64,000 nucleotides of DNA. Origin: Marivivens niveibacter (GTDB lineage: Bacteria; Pseudomonadota; Alphaproteobacteria; Rhodobacterales; Rhodobacteraceae). The DNA lies in contig NZ_MSPP01000002.1 in NCBI RefSeq assembly GCF_002150005.2, forward strand, positions 434,001-498,000, read 5' to 3'. The position numbers and the translations under genes were made by a program. The number at the start of each line of letters is the position of its first letter. Within the stretch, counting starts at the first letter, position 1. A model generated the notes under the pieces. It had not been told where the DNA came from. It saw nothing but the letters and a program-made list of their open reading frames with translations, and did not search any database. Shown piece by piece: positions 24,087 through 33,173 of the stretch.

Positions 24087-26437
24087 CCCGTGCGATCTGG
24101 TCGGCGGTCCTAAGCCACTGGCGGCGTATGCCGCTGCAGTTGTTTACGCTTGTTATGGGGTTGGCCTTGGCCACCGCGCTGTGGTCGGGCGTTCAGGCCA
24201 TTAACGCCGAAGCACGGGCAAGCTATGCGGCGGCGTCGGATGAACTGACAGGGGGATTTGATCGGATCGAACGGGCCGATGGTGGTTCCATATCAGTCGA
24301 CACCTTTGTTGCGTTACGGCGCGCTGGTTGGTTGGTATCGCCAGTCATTGTTGCGGACCTGGATGGCACCCAAGTGGCGGGAATAGACGTCCTGACAATG
24401 CCAGATTTTGTTCTGGATGATAGCCAGTCAGTCACGCCCAGTACCCCAACTTTATGGGTTGCGGAAAATGTGAAAATTACGTCGAAAACCGTAACTACCG
24501 TTGTTGACGCTGATCTACCGCCCGGTACGGCGGTCGGTGATATAGGTGTTGTTTCTGACCTGACGGGCGCCGATATTTCCTACCTGGTTGTGAACCCAGT
24601 TCAGCCTCTGTTTCAAGAAAAATTAGACTCTATTTCGCCTGAACTCGTGATTCTTGAGGCAAGCGGTGAGACTGATATCGCACAGTTGACTGATAGCTTT
24701 CACCTGAATCTGACCGCCTTTGGACTGCTATCGTTCGTTGTTGGGATATTTATCGTGCATGGTGCGGTTGGTTTGATCTTTGAACAACGGCGGCCGTTGG
24801 TCCGGACCCTGCGGTCAGTTGGGGCACCGTTAGGTCAGATTATCACCGTGATGGCGTTAGAACTGTTGGTGATCGCGATTTTGGCGGGCGCAATTGGTGT
24901 GATCCTTGGCTATTTTATTGCGTCTGCCTTGTTGCCTGATGTCGCGGCGACGCTGCGTGGTCTTTACGGGGCAGAGGTTGGCGGCACGCTGACCTTGCGC
25001 CCGATATGGTGGATCAGCGGGTTGGGTATCGCCGTCGTGGGGGCAATGATAGCCTCGATCAGGGCTTTGTTATCGATTGCACGTATGCCGATCCTGAAAA
25101 TTGCCCAACCCCGCAGTTGGGCGATGCAGTCGGGGCGGGGGCAGGTTGTTTTATCTGTGATCGGCATCGGGTTGATCGCCGCGGCTGGGATACTGTCACT
25201 ATTTGCGACGGGATTGTTGGCAGGCTTTGCAATTTTGGCGGCACTTTTGATTGGTGCCGCGTCATTGGTCCCTGTCGTTTGGACGCTATTTCTAGCGGGT
25301 ACTGAACGATCTGCGTCTGGCCCTATTGCCAAATGGTTCTGGGCCGATACGCGCCAGCAAATGCCGGGATTATCGCTCGCGTTGGCCGCATTAATGTTGG
25401 CGATGGCCGCAAATATCGGTGTGTCGACCATGGTTGGTTCTTTCCGCAACACGTTTCAGGGTTTTCTGGATCAGCGGCTGGCGTCCGAAGTTTATATAGA
25501 CACTAAATCAGCCGAACAGGGCCAAAATTTTGTTGATTGGGCAGCGGGCCGTGTTGATGCAATCCTTCCGATTGATAAGGCGGACGTGAACATCAGCGGG
25601 ATTCCAACAGAGCTGTATGGTCCTGTGGCGCACCAGACTTATCGTGATCATTGGGCGTTCTTATCTGCAAAGCAGGACGCGTGGGAAACGATCCATGCGG
25701 GCGATGGCGCAGCTATTAACGAACAACTGTCATATCGCGGCGGATATAAGGTTGGTGACGTGATTGTGGTCGCTGGGGTCGCGTTACCGGTTGTTGGCGT
25801 CTATGGGGACTACGGAAACCCTATCGGACAAGTGATTATCGGACGCGACCTTTTCTTACAGGCCTATCCCGATAGCGCGGCAACTTCGTTTGGTATCCGT
25901 ATCGCGCCCGAGCGGATGTCAGAGTTTATGGCCGAAGCGCGGGAAGAATTCGGTTTATCTGGTCAAGACGTCATCGATCAAAACGCGTTGAAAGCCTATT
26001 CAATGGAGGTTTTTGAAAGAACCTTTACCGTCACCGCATCGCTAAACGTTCTGACGTTGGGCGTTGCTGGCTTTGCGATCCTGATGTCGTTGTTGACCTT
26101 GGCGGGCATGCGATTGCCGCAATTGGCACCTGTCTGGGCGATTGGATTGGACAGGCGCCAATTGGGCTGGATCGAATTGGCCCGCGCTGTGATTTTGGCC
26201 ATCGGAACGGCCGTCATTGCACTGCCTGTCGGGTTAGCGTTGGCTTGGGTGCTTTTGGCCGTTGTGAATGTGGCCGCCTTTGGATGGCGTTTGCCGATGC
26301 AGGTTTTCCCGGTGGATTACGCAGTGTTGGGGATCCAAGCTGTTGTCGCAGCGATCATCGCAGCGATTTGGCCCGCCGTGCGGATCGCGCGCATGCCCCC
26401 TGCTGATCTAACAAAGGTATTCGCAAATGAACGTTAA
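24083..26437 (+). CDS. ABC transporter permease, FtsX-like (double FtsX)
   Basis: A 784-residue membrane protein: one N-terminal helix (residues 14-33), a periplasmic domain to about 210, four helices in two FtsX-like blocks (about 212-340, then 365-420 and 640-775) and a second periplasmic domain (about 450-625). This is the LolCE/MacB-like mechanotransmission topology with a duplicated core. It overlaps both neighbours (4 bp and 11 bp), so subunits are made together. The cargo is unknown; pairing with an AttH-like periplasmic protein suggests lipid or carotenoid-like hydrophobic molecules. Confidence 0.85.
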   Translation: MTRAIWSAVLSHWRRMPLQLFTLVMGLALATALWSGVQAINAEARASYAAASDELTGGFDRIERADGGSISVDTFVALRRAGWLVSPVIVADLDGTQVAGIDVLTMPDFVLDDSQSVTPSTPTLWVAENVKITSKTVTTVVDADLPPGTAVGDIGVVSDLTGADISYLVVNPVQPLFQEKLDSISPELVILEASGETDIAQLTDSFHLNLTAFGLLSFVVGIFIVHGAVGLIFEQRRPLVRTLRSVGAPLGQIITVMALELLVIAILAGAIGVILGYFIASALLPDVAATLRGLYGAEVGGTLTLRPIWWISGLGIAVVGAMIASIRALLSIARMPILKIAQPRSWAMQSGRGQVVLSVIGIGLIAAAGILSLFATGLLAGFAILAALLIGAASLVPVVWTLFLAGTERSASGPIAKWFWADTRQQMPGLSLALAALMLAMAANIGVSTMVGSFRNTFQGFLDQRLASEVYIDTKSAEQGQNFVDWAAGRVDAILPIDKADVNISGIPTELYGPVAHQTYRDHWAFLSAKQDAWETIHAGDGAAINEQLSYRGGYKVGDVIVVAGVALPVVGVYGDYGNPIGQVIIGRDLFLQAYPDSAATSFGIRIAPERMSEFMAEAREEFGLSGQDVIDQNALKAYSMEVFERTFTVTASLNVLTLGVAGFAILMSLLTLAGMRLPQLAPVWAIGLDRRQLGWIELARAVILAIGTAVIALPVGLALAWVLLAVVNVAAFGWRLPMQVFPVDYAVLGIQAVVAAIIAAIWPAVRIARMPPADLTKVFANER

Positions 26438-27443
26438 AGCGATCGTGCTGTGCATTTTGCCGATGTGTGCAATGGCTCAGGGGTTTGCTGGGCTGGGTGA
26501 AACGGTGGATGGGTTCGCGGTTCCGACCGCGGGATATCAATTCATGTTTCCCGAGGATCACGGCGCGCATCCTGAATTTCGGATCGAATGGTGGTATGTC
26601 ACAGCCAATCTTACGGGCCCTGACGGGACGCAATACGGCGCGCAATGGACAGTGTTTCGGAACGCGTTAGAGCCTGAAATGGGCACTGGATGGGGCGCGC
26701 CCCAGATTTGGCTGGGGCACGCGGCCCTAACCACCCCGACCGATCATTATTATGCAGAACGGTTTGGCAGGTCCGGCATAGGTCAGGCGGGTGCCAAAGA
26801 TACCTCGCTGGATGTATGGATCGACGAATGGGAACTGACGGACAACCATATGACCGCGCAAGGCGCAGATTGGGCCTATCACCTAGATCTGCAATTCGAC
26901 GGTCCATTAGTTTTCCACGGCGACAACGGCCTGTCGGTCAAATCCTCGGCTGGTCAGGCGTCCTATTATTATTCGCAGCCATATATCCGTGTTTCAGGTT
27001 CTATATTCGTCGATGGCGCTGAAATCCCTGTGATGGGTCAGGCGTGGATGGACCGTGAATGGTCGTCGCAACCGCTGGCCTCTGATCAGTCTGGCTGGGA
27101 TTGGTTTTCTTTGTCTTTCGATACGGGCGACAAATTGATGGGGTTCCAGTTGCGCGGGACGGATACCTATACATCAGCCAGTTGGATCAGTGCGGACGGA
27201 GGCGTAACGGCTTACTCAGATGGCGCGTTTTTAGCCGAACCAATAACGGTACATGAAACCGCAGGCGTAACTTTGCCGGTGGAATGGCGCGTGACCTTGC
27301 CCTTGCAAGGGGTAGATGTAATCGTAAACGCAATTAATCCAGATGCTTATCTGCCCGTATCTGTTCCCTATTGGGAAGGCCCCGTCACGGTGACCGGATC
27401 ACACGGCGGCGTTGGGTATCTGGAAATGACAGGTTACGATTAG
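26427..27443 (+). CDS. Lipocalin-like AttH/CrtC family protein
   Basis: A 338-residue secreted protein: signal peptide MNVKAIVLCILPMCAMAQ, then the AttH/CrtC signatures FPEDHGAHPEFRIEWWYVTA, GHAALTTPTDHYYAERF, MGQAWMDREWSSQ and GWDWFSLSFDTG. The fold is a pair of lipocalin-like barrels that hold hydrophobic ligands. CrtC is hydroxyneurosporene synthase, but the adjacency to an ABC exporter fits AttH instead. It overlaps the permease gene by 11 bp, and selD follows 12 bp later. Confidence 0.88.
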   Translation: MNVKAIVLCILPMCAMAQGFAGLGETVDGFAVPTAGYQFMFPEDHGAHPEFRIEWWYVTANLTGPDGTQYGAQWTVFRNALEPEMGTGWGAPQIWLGHAALTTPTDHYYAERFGRSGIGQAGAKDTSLDVWIDEWELTDNHMTAQGADWAYHLDLQFDGPLVFHGDNGLSVKSSAGQASYYYSQPYIRVSGSIFVDGAEIPVMGQAWMDREWSSQPLASDQSGWDWFSLSFDTGDKLMGFQLRGTDTYTSASWISADGGVTAYSDGAFLAEPITVHETAGVTLPVEWRVTLPLQGVDVIVNAINPDAYLPVSVPYWEGPVTVTGSHGGVGYLEMTGYD

Positions 27444-27455
27444 AAAGACGCGTTG

Positions 27456-29624
27456 ATGCAAAACGATATTCCAGTGACCCGCGATTTGGTTTTGATCGGG
27501 GGCGGACATGCACATGCACTGGTGTTGCGTATGTGGGGGATGAAACCCGTGCCGGGTGTCCGTGTTACGGTCATTAACCCCGGCCCGACCGCGCCATACA
27601 CAGGCATGTTGCCAGGTTTCGTAGCAGGTCACTACACGCGTGATGATCTGGACATTGATCTGGTGAAATTGGCCCGTTTCGCGGGCGCGCGGATCATTAT
27701 GGCCAAAGCGACGGGTATCGACATCGAGGCGCGAAAAATCGCGATCGAGGGGCGTCCAGCGATCAACTATGACATCGCGTCGATCGATATCGGGATCACA
27801 ACAGATATGCCCGACATCGACGGTTTCGCCAAATACGCTGTACCGGCCAAGCCCCTGGATACCTTTGCCCAGCGGTGGGATGCCTATCGTGGTAGCACAT
27901 CAAATCCCAAGGTTGCAGTAATAGGAGGAGGCGTCGGCGGGATTGAATTGTCGATGGCAATGGCCCATGCGCTTCGCGACAAAGACGCGACGGTGTCGAT
28001 CATTGATCGTAGCGATATCGCAGGTGAATTCGATGAAAAACCTCGGGGTATGTTGCGGCGTGAATTGGCCGAACTAGGCATTCAGATGTACGACAACGCG
28101 TCTGTGCGGTCTGTTCACGAAGATGGTGTAAAGCTGGAAAATGGTGATCAGATCGATGCCGATTTTGTTGTCGGCGTTGCTGGGGCCCGTGCGCATGGGT
28201 GGCTATCAACAACAGGGTTAGAACATCAAGACGGCTACCTGACGGTATCTGAAACCCTGCAGACCAGTGATTTGAATGTCTTTGCTGTCGGCGATTGTGC
28301 CAATCTGGTCTACGATCCACGGCCAAAGGCAGGGGTCTATGCGGTTCGCGCTGCGCCGATTTTATATCACAACCTGTCTGTCGCCTTGCGCGGGAATACG
28401 TTGTCGCCGCAGATGAAACCGTTCAATCCGCAAAAGGATTACCTCAAGCTTATTTCACTGGGTGAGCAAGCAGCGCTGGGCGAAAAATTCGGACGGATCA
28501 TCAAAGGTGGCTGGGTGTGGAAATGGAAAAACCACATTGATCGAACCTTTATGCGCAAATTCTATGAATTACCCCAGATGGGGGCACCGAAAATTCCTCG
28601 AAACGCCGCCCAAGGTGTGGCCGAGGCATTGGGTTATCAGCCAATGTGTGGCGGTTGCGGATCCAAAGTTGGGCGCGCTGCATTAGGTGACGCGCTGGAT
28701 GCCCTGCCCGCGCCGACCCGCGCCGATGTATCGTTTCTATCGGGTGATGATGCTGCCGTGATCAAGGTCGGGAATGCGACACAAGTGATGAGTACGGATC
28801 ACCTGCGTAGTTTTATAGAAGACCCCTATGACATGGCGCGGATTGCGGCGGTTCATGCGTTGGGCGATGTCTGGGCTATGGGTGGTGATCCACAGGCCAT
28901 GACCATGACGGTGATCCTGCCACGCCTATCGTCTGAATTGCAGCAACGCATGTTGTCCGAAATCGTCGCTGGGGCGTCTACGGTGGCCAAAGCAGCCGGA
29001 GCAGAAATCATTGGCGGGCATAGCTCAGTCGGGGCAGAACTGACCATCGGGTTTACCGTTACCGGCCTATGCGATGGCGATCCGATCACACTAAAGGGCG
29101 CCCATGCGGGCGATGCGATCATTTTGACCAAGCCTATTGGGACTGGCGTCATCATGGCTGCGGATATGCAGCGCAAAGCACGCGGTGCTGACGTTACCGC
29201 GGCCCTGTCGCAAATGGCCGAACCGCAAGGCATGGCATCTCGTATCTTGCGCGATCATGCCCGCGCTATGACTGATTTGACCGGCTTTGGCATCGCGGGC
29301 CATCTGTCAGGTATGTGCGATCATTCAGGTGTCGGGGCAGAGATCAAAACAGACTCTGTTCCGTTGTTAGATGGTGCATTTGAATTGGCAGAAAACGGGG
29401 TCAAATCCAGCCTCTGGAATGAAAATCGGGCTGGTGTAGAGTCTGTTTTTGGCAAACAAGGCCCTGTTTTCGATCTGTTGTTTGATCCCCAAACAGCGGG
29501 CGGTCTAATGGCTGCCGTACGCGGGGATCAGGCCGAAGAGATTCAGAAAAAGCTATGGCTATGCGGCCATCACGCCTCGATCATTGGGCATTTCACCGAA
29601 AGCCCAGGGATCAAAGTGATTTGA
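27456..29624 (+). CDS. selD: Selenide, water dikinase SelD fused to FAD-dependent oxidoreductase
   Basis: A 722-residue two-domain enzyme. Residues 1-380 are an NDH2/sulfide-quinone-reductase-like flavoprotein (LVLIGGGHAHALV, KVAVIGGGVGGIE, VFAVGDCANLVYDP). Residues 395-722 are SelD, which makes selenophosphate from selenide and ATP, with catalytic Cys in MCGGCGSKVG (a Cys, not Sec), GDDAAV, STDHLRS and AVHALGDVWAMGG. The oxidoreductase part probably handles the redox state of selenium or sulfur; that is inference. The ATG at 27456 is preferred over the adjacent TTG. Its 3' end overlaps that of mnmH by 14 bp. Confidence 0.93.
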   Translation: MQNDIPVTRDLVLIGGGHAHALVLRMWGMKPVPGVRVTVINPGPTAPYTGMLPGFVAGHYTRDDLDIDLVKLARFAGARIIMAKATGIDIEARKIAIEGRPAINYDIASIDIGITTDMPDIDGFAKYAVPAKPLDTFAQRWDAYRGSTSNPKVAVIGGGVGGIELSMAMAHALRDKDATVSIIDRSDIAGEFDEKPRGMLRRELAELGIQMYDNASVRSVHEDGVKLENGDQIDADFVVGVAGARAHGWLSTTGLEHQDGYLTVSETLQTSDLNVFAVGDCANLVYDPRPKAGVYAVRAAPILYHNLSVALRGNTLSPQMKPFNPQKDYLKLISLGEQAALGEKFGRIIKGGWVWKWKNHIDRTFMRKFYELPQMGAPKIPRNAAQGVAEALGYQPMCGGCGSKVGRAALGDALDALPAPTRADVSFLSGDDAAVIKVGNATQVMSTDHLRSFIEDPYDMARIAAVHALGDVWAMGGDPQAMTMTVILPRLSSELQQRMLSEIVAGASTVAKAAGAEIIGGHSSVGAELTIGFTVTGLCDGDPITLKGAHAGDAIILTKPIGTGVIMAADMQRKARGADVTAALSQMAEPQGMASRILRDHARAMTDLTGFGIAGHLSGMCDHSGVGAEIKTDSVPLLDGAFELAENGVKSSLWNENRAGVESVFGKQGPVFDLLFDPQTAGGLMAAVRGDQAEEIQKKLWLCGHHASIIGHFTESPGIKVI

Positions 29625-30663
29625 TGATATCAGCCAGTTGTGTTGCAGCGGCGGCCTGACCGGTCTCAGTCAGGTCCGAGGGTTCGATTGTATGCAACAC
29701 CGTTGGCGTGTGAACCGCACGGGATTTGGCATAGGACGGATCGTAATGATCTTGCATCAGTGCGGCGGCAAACCCGTGCATGTCACCATCCGCGAACAGT
29801 TGTTCCCATTTGTCCACGGTCGCATGGCTGCGGTGCTGGCGTAGGGGCTGTAGCCGAGCCATCAGGCGGTCCGCGTCATTTGACAGATCATGATACGCAC
29901 CAGCCAGATAACGCGCACGTTCGTCCAGGGGCGCACCGATATCAATGCGGGGCGCGGCGCACATAGCGGACCACAGGCTGGGCGGGATGTTGATTTTGCC
30001 GATCTTGCTGCTTTCGGCTTCGATCACGACAGGGCGGGTCGGGTCCATGCGGGCCAAGGCGCAGGCGATCGTCGATTCAAACGCTTTTTGATCGGGCTGT
30101 CCGCCTACCATGCCGCCTAACATTGATCCGCGGTGCTGTGCTGCGCCCTCTAGGTCTAGAATTTGGATTCCATGGGCGGGTAGGCGTTTCAGAATATCCG
30201 TTTTCGCGGTGCCCGTGTTGCCGTCCAGTAGGACAACGCGGTGCGGCAGCGGTTTTTCGTGCAGGTCTTGAAACACGAAACGGCGATAGGTGCGATAGCC
30301 GCCTGCTATGGTATCTGCCCGCCACCCGATTTGTTTCAGGATGATCGCAACCGACCCAGACCGCTGCCCGCCGCGCCAGCAATAGACCAAAGGTTTCCAC
30401 CCGCCGTCTTTGTCCGCCAATGCGGTTTCCAGATGATGGGCCACATTGCGCGACACGATTGCTGCGCCGATTTTGCGGGCGTCAAAGGGGCTGACCTGTT
30501 TGTAGATCGTGCCGACCTTGGCGCGTTCTTCGTTCGACATCGCGGGCAAGCTGATCGCGTCTGGTACGTGGTCTTCGGCGTATTCAGCGGGCGATCTGAC
30601 GTCGATCACGGTATCAAACCCGTGCGACATCAGATCAGATAGCGATGTAAACTCAATCGGCAT
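29611..30663 (-). CDS. mnmH: tRNA 2-selenouridine synthase MnmH (SelU)
   Basis: A 350-residue enzyme that replaces sulfur of 2-thiouridine-34 in tRNA by selenium from selenophosphate, through a geranylated intermediate. The N-terminal rhodanese domain has the key Cys95 in YCWRGGQRSGS, and the C-terminal P-loop domain has LLDGNTGTAKTDIL. It converges on selD with a 14-bp overlap and lies 10 bp after the metallophosphoesterase gene. No selA, selB or Sec-tRNA gene is seen here, so the visible selenium use is tRNA modification. Confidence 0.95.
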   Translation of the reverse strand: MPIEFTSLSDLMSHGFDTVIDVRSPAEYAEDHVPDAISLPAMSNEERAKVGTIYKQVSPFDARKIGAAIVSRNVAHHLETALADKDGGWKPLVYCWRGGQRSGSVAIILKQIGWRADTIAGGYRTYRRFVFQDLHEKPLPHRVVLLDGNTGTAKTDILKRLPAHGIQILDLEGAAQHRGSMLGGMVGGQPDQKAFESTIACALARMDPTRPVVIEAESSKIGKINIPPSLWSAMCAAPRIDIGAPLDERARYLAGAYHDLSNDADRLMARLQPLRQHRSHATVDKWEQLFADGDMHGFAAALMQDHYDPSYAKSRAVHTPTVLHTIEPSDLTETGQAAAATQLADIIKSL

Positions 30664-30673
30664 TGTGCGCCTC

Positions 30674-31387
30674 TTAGGACGCGGGCAATAGCGCCTGTCG
30701 TCCGGTTTCGGTCAGGATATAGCAGTCTTTGCCATCAAATACCGCAGGAACGATGGGGCGACCATAGCCTGCACCTGTATCCAGATCGACGCGGTTGCCG
30801 AAATGGGTGGGTTCGTCCAGTGCAGTGTGCCCATGAACGATCAGTTTAAAGTGCGGATCGGTGTAATCCAGATACCCGTCACGGATCCAAATTAGGTCGT
30901 CTTCGTCCTGATCTTGCATGGCGACGTTGGGTTTGATGCCTGCGTGCACAAACAGCAGATCGTCGCTTTCAAACCACAGATCGCGGGACGACAGAAACTC
31001 CATATGTTCGGTTGGTACGGCTGCTTTTGCCAGTTCCAGAACATTCTCCGCATCAGGATCAACGCCATAGGACGCCAGCGTTTCCCGTCCGCCCAGCGAT
31101 GGGTTCAGCCATCCTTTGCCCGATAGAATGCGTTCGTCGTGTTCGATGCCCTGGGTCACATAGCGCACAAACATACGGTCGTGGTTGCCGCGCAGCACGG
31201 TCCAGTTTTTGCCCGCAGCAACGCCGTCGATTAGTTTTTGGACAACCGCGCGGCTATCTGGCCCGCGGTCGGTGTAATCGCCCAGAAAAACGATATGAGC
31301 GTCAGGGCCGCCGTCTGCGTCAATCATCGCCAGCGCTTTATCCATCTGTTCAATTTGGCCGTGGATGTCGCCAATCGCGTAAATCAT
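30674..31387 (-). CDS. Metallophosphoesterase, PrpA/ApaH-like serine-threonine phosphatase family
   Basis: A 237-residue cytosolic phosphatase with all metal-binding blocks: GDIHGQIEQM (residues 6-15), GDYTDRGPDS, LRGNHDRM, VHAGI and IVHGHT. The closest groups are bacterial serine/threonine phosphatase 1 (PrpA) and symmetric diadenosine tetraphosphatase; the short insert favours the former, but I cannot decide. Its stop is 10 bp before mnmH on the same strand. Confidence 0.87.
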   Translation of the reverse strand: MIYAIGDIHGQIEQMDKALAMIDADGGPDAHIVFLGDYTDRGPDSRAVVQKLIDGVAAGKNWTVLRGNHDRMFVRYVTQGIEHDERILSGKGWLNPSLGGRETLASYGVDPDAENVLELAKAAVPTEHMEFLSSRDLWFESDDLLFVHAGIKPNVAMQDQDEDDLIWIRDGYLDYTDPHFKLIVHGHTALDEPTHFGNRVDLDTGAGYGRPIVPAVFDGKDCYILTETGRQALLPAS

Positions 31388-31454
31388 ATGGGTCTTTCAA
31401 ATGTCTTTGGTTTAAAACCTATGCCAATAGTGTTCCCTGTCACGGGAAAAAACA

Positions 31455-31482
31455 AAAGGGGGCGGAAAACCGCCCCCTTTAA
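31455..31482 (-). terminator. serA terminator
   Basis: AAAGGGGGCGG (31455-31465) pairs with CCGCCCCCTTT (31470-31480). On the minus strand the hairpin is followed by TTTTGTTTTTT. It lies 21 bp after the serA stop and also shields the phosphatase gene beyond it. Confidence 0.85.
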
Positions 31483-31502
31483 TTCATCTGAACCTGTGTG
31501 CC

Positions 31503-33098
31503 TTAGGCAATATCAAAGGTCAGCGGTTTAACCTGCTTGAAGCGGCCAGTTGCTGCCAGCGCGTCCAAGGTCGCTTGGCTCAGTGCATCGTCAACATACA
31601 GCAGAGCGATCGCTTCGCCGCGGGCTTCGGAACGGCCCAGGGTAAAGTTTGCGATGTTCACGCCATTGTCGCCCAGAACCGAACCCAGGGTACCGATGAT
31701 GCCTGGAACGTCTTCGTTCGTGGTGTACAGCATGTTTTCTCCAACTTCGGCGTCCACGTTGATGCCTTTGATCTGGATGAAACGTGGTTTGCCGTCCGAG
31801 AATACGGTGCCTGCAACCGAACGTTCTTTGGCTTCGGTGACGACAGTCACTTTGATGTAGCCTTCGAATGCGCCCGACTGGTCCTGAGTGGTGGTCGAGA
31901 TTTTCACACCGCGTTCTTTTGCGATCACTGGTGCGGACACGACGTTCACGTCAGGGTTGCCCTTTTTCATGATGCCAGCAACCACAGCCGAGGTCAGAGC
32001 AGCCAAGTTCATGTCCTGAACTTCACCATCGTACAGGATGTTGATCGCTTTGATCGGCTCGTCGGTCATCTGACCGATGAAGTTACCCAAGTGAGTTGAC
32101 AGTTTCACCCATGGGCCCATGACTTTGGCTTCTTCTGCGGTCACGGATGGGGTGTTCAGTGCGTTCGAAACAGCGCCGGTCAGCAGGTAATCCGCCATCT
32201 GTTCTGCAACTTGCAGCGCCACGTTTTCCTGTGCTTCGGTGGTTGCTGCGCCCAAGTGTGGGGTACAAACAACGTTCGGCAGGTTGAACAGTGGGTTTTC
32301 GGTTGCTGGCTCTTCCGAGAATACGTCGAAAGCAGCGCCGGCAACGTGGCCCGATTTCAGGGCTTCGGCCAGTGCAACTTCGTCTACCAGACCGCCGCGT
32401 GCACAGTTGATGATGCGAACGCCTTTTTTGGTTTTCGCGATGTTTTCAGCCGACAGGATGTTGCGGGTGGAATCGGTCAGTGGAACGTGCAGCGTGATGA
32501 AATCAGCGCGTGTCAGCAGCTCTTCCAGTTCGACTTTTTCTACGCCGATTTTGTCTGCGCGTTCTTCGGACAGGAATGGATCGTATGCAACGACCTTCAT
32601 TTTCAGGCCCTGAGCGCGGTCGATCACGATGGAACCGATGTTACCTGCACCAATAACGCCCAGCGTTTTGCCGGTCAGTTCAACACCCATGAATTTCGAC
32701 TTTTCCCATTTGCCAGCGTGGGTGGATGCCGACGCTTCTGGGATCTGACGTGCAACAGCGAACATCATGGCGATCGCGTGTTCAGCGGTGGTGATCATGT
32801 TGCCGAACGGCGTGTTCATGACAATGACGCCTTTTTTCGAAGCGGCTTCTTTGTCGATGTTATCGGTGCCGATACCAGCGCGGCCGATGACCTTTAGGTT
32901 GGTCGCAGCAGCGATGATTTTGTCGGTCGCTTTGGTTGCCGAACGGATCGCCAGACCGTCGTACTGGTCGATAACAGCCAGCAGAGCGTCTTTGTCTTTG
33001 CCCAGTTCAGGGCGGAAATCCACGTCGATGCCGCGATCTTTAAAGATCTGCACAGCTGCGTTGGACAGTTTATCGGAAATCAGAACTTTGGGGGCCAT
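31503..33098 (-). CDS. serA: D-3-phosphoglycerate dehydrogenase
   Basis: A 531-residue long-type SerA, first enzyme of serine synthesis. The NAD site is GVIGAGNIGSIVIDRA, the catalytic residues lie in NCARGGLVDE and TPHLGAAT, then comes an intervening allosteric-substrate domain and a C-terminal ACT domain (GTLGSVLGDNGVNIANFTLG) that usually senses serine. It is 75 bp downstream of serC on the same strand. GGAGCC is the ribosome site. Confidence 0.97.
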   Translation of the reverse strand: MAPKVLISDKLSNAAVQIFKDRGIDVDFRPELGKDKDALLAVIDQYDGLAIRSATKATDKIIAAATNLKVIGRAGIGTDNIDKEAASKKGVIVMNTPFGNMITTAEHAIAMMFAVARQIPEASASTHAGKWEKSKFMGVELTGKTLGVIGAGNIGSIVIDRAQGLKMKVVAYDPFLSEERADKIGVEKVELEELLTRADFITLHVPLTDSTRNILSAENIAKTKKGVRIINCARGGLVDEVALAEALKSGHVAGAAFDVFSEEPATENPLFNLPNVVCTPHLGAATTEAQENVALQVAEQMADYLLTGAVSNALNTPSVTAEEAKVMGPWVKLSTHLGNFIGQMTDEPIKAINILYDGEVQDMNLAALTSAVVAGIMKKGNPDVNVVSAPVIAKERGVKISTTTQDQSGAFEGYIKVTVVTEAKERSVAGTVFSDGKPRFIQIKGINVDAEVGENMLYTTNEDVPGIIGTLGSVLGDNGVNIANFTLGRSEARGEAIALLYVDDALSQATLDALAATGRFKQVKPLTFDIA

Positions 33099-33173
33099 GA
33101 TGGGCTCCTTCCACAGTAGATAAGGATAGGGGGAATAGGCGCGGGGATGGGCCCGCGCCCGAAATAAGATCGA

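Noticed and set aside
32211-32897. 228-codon plus-strand ORF
   Set aside because: Antisense shadow of serA, with the Cys/Phe/Gln-rich composition typical of shadow frames.
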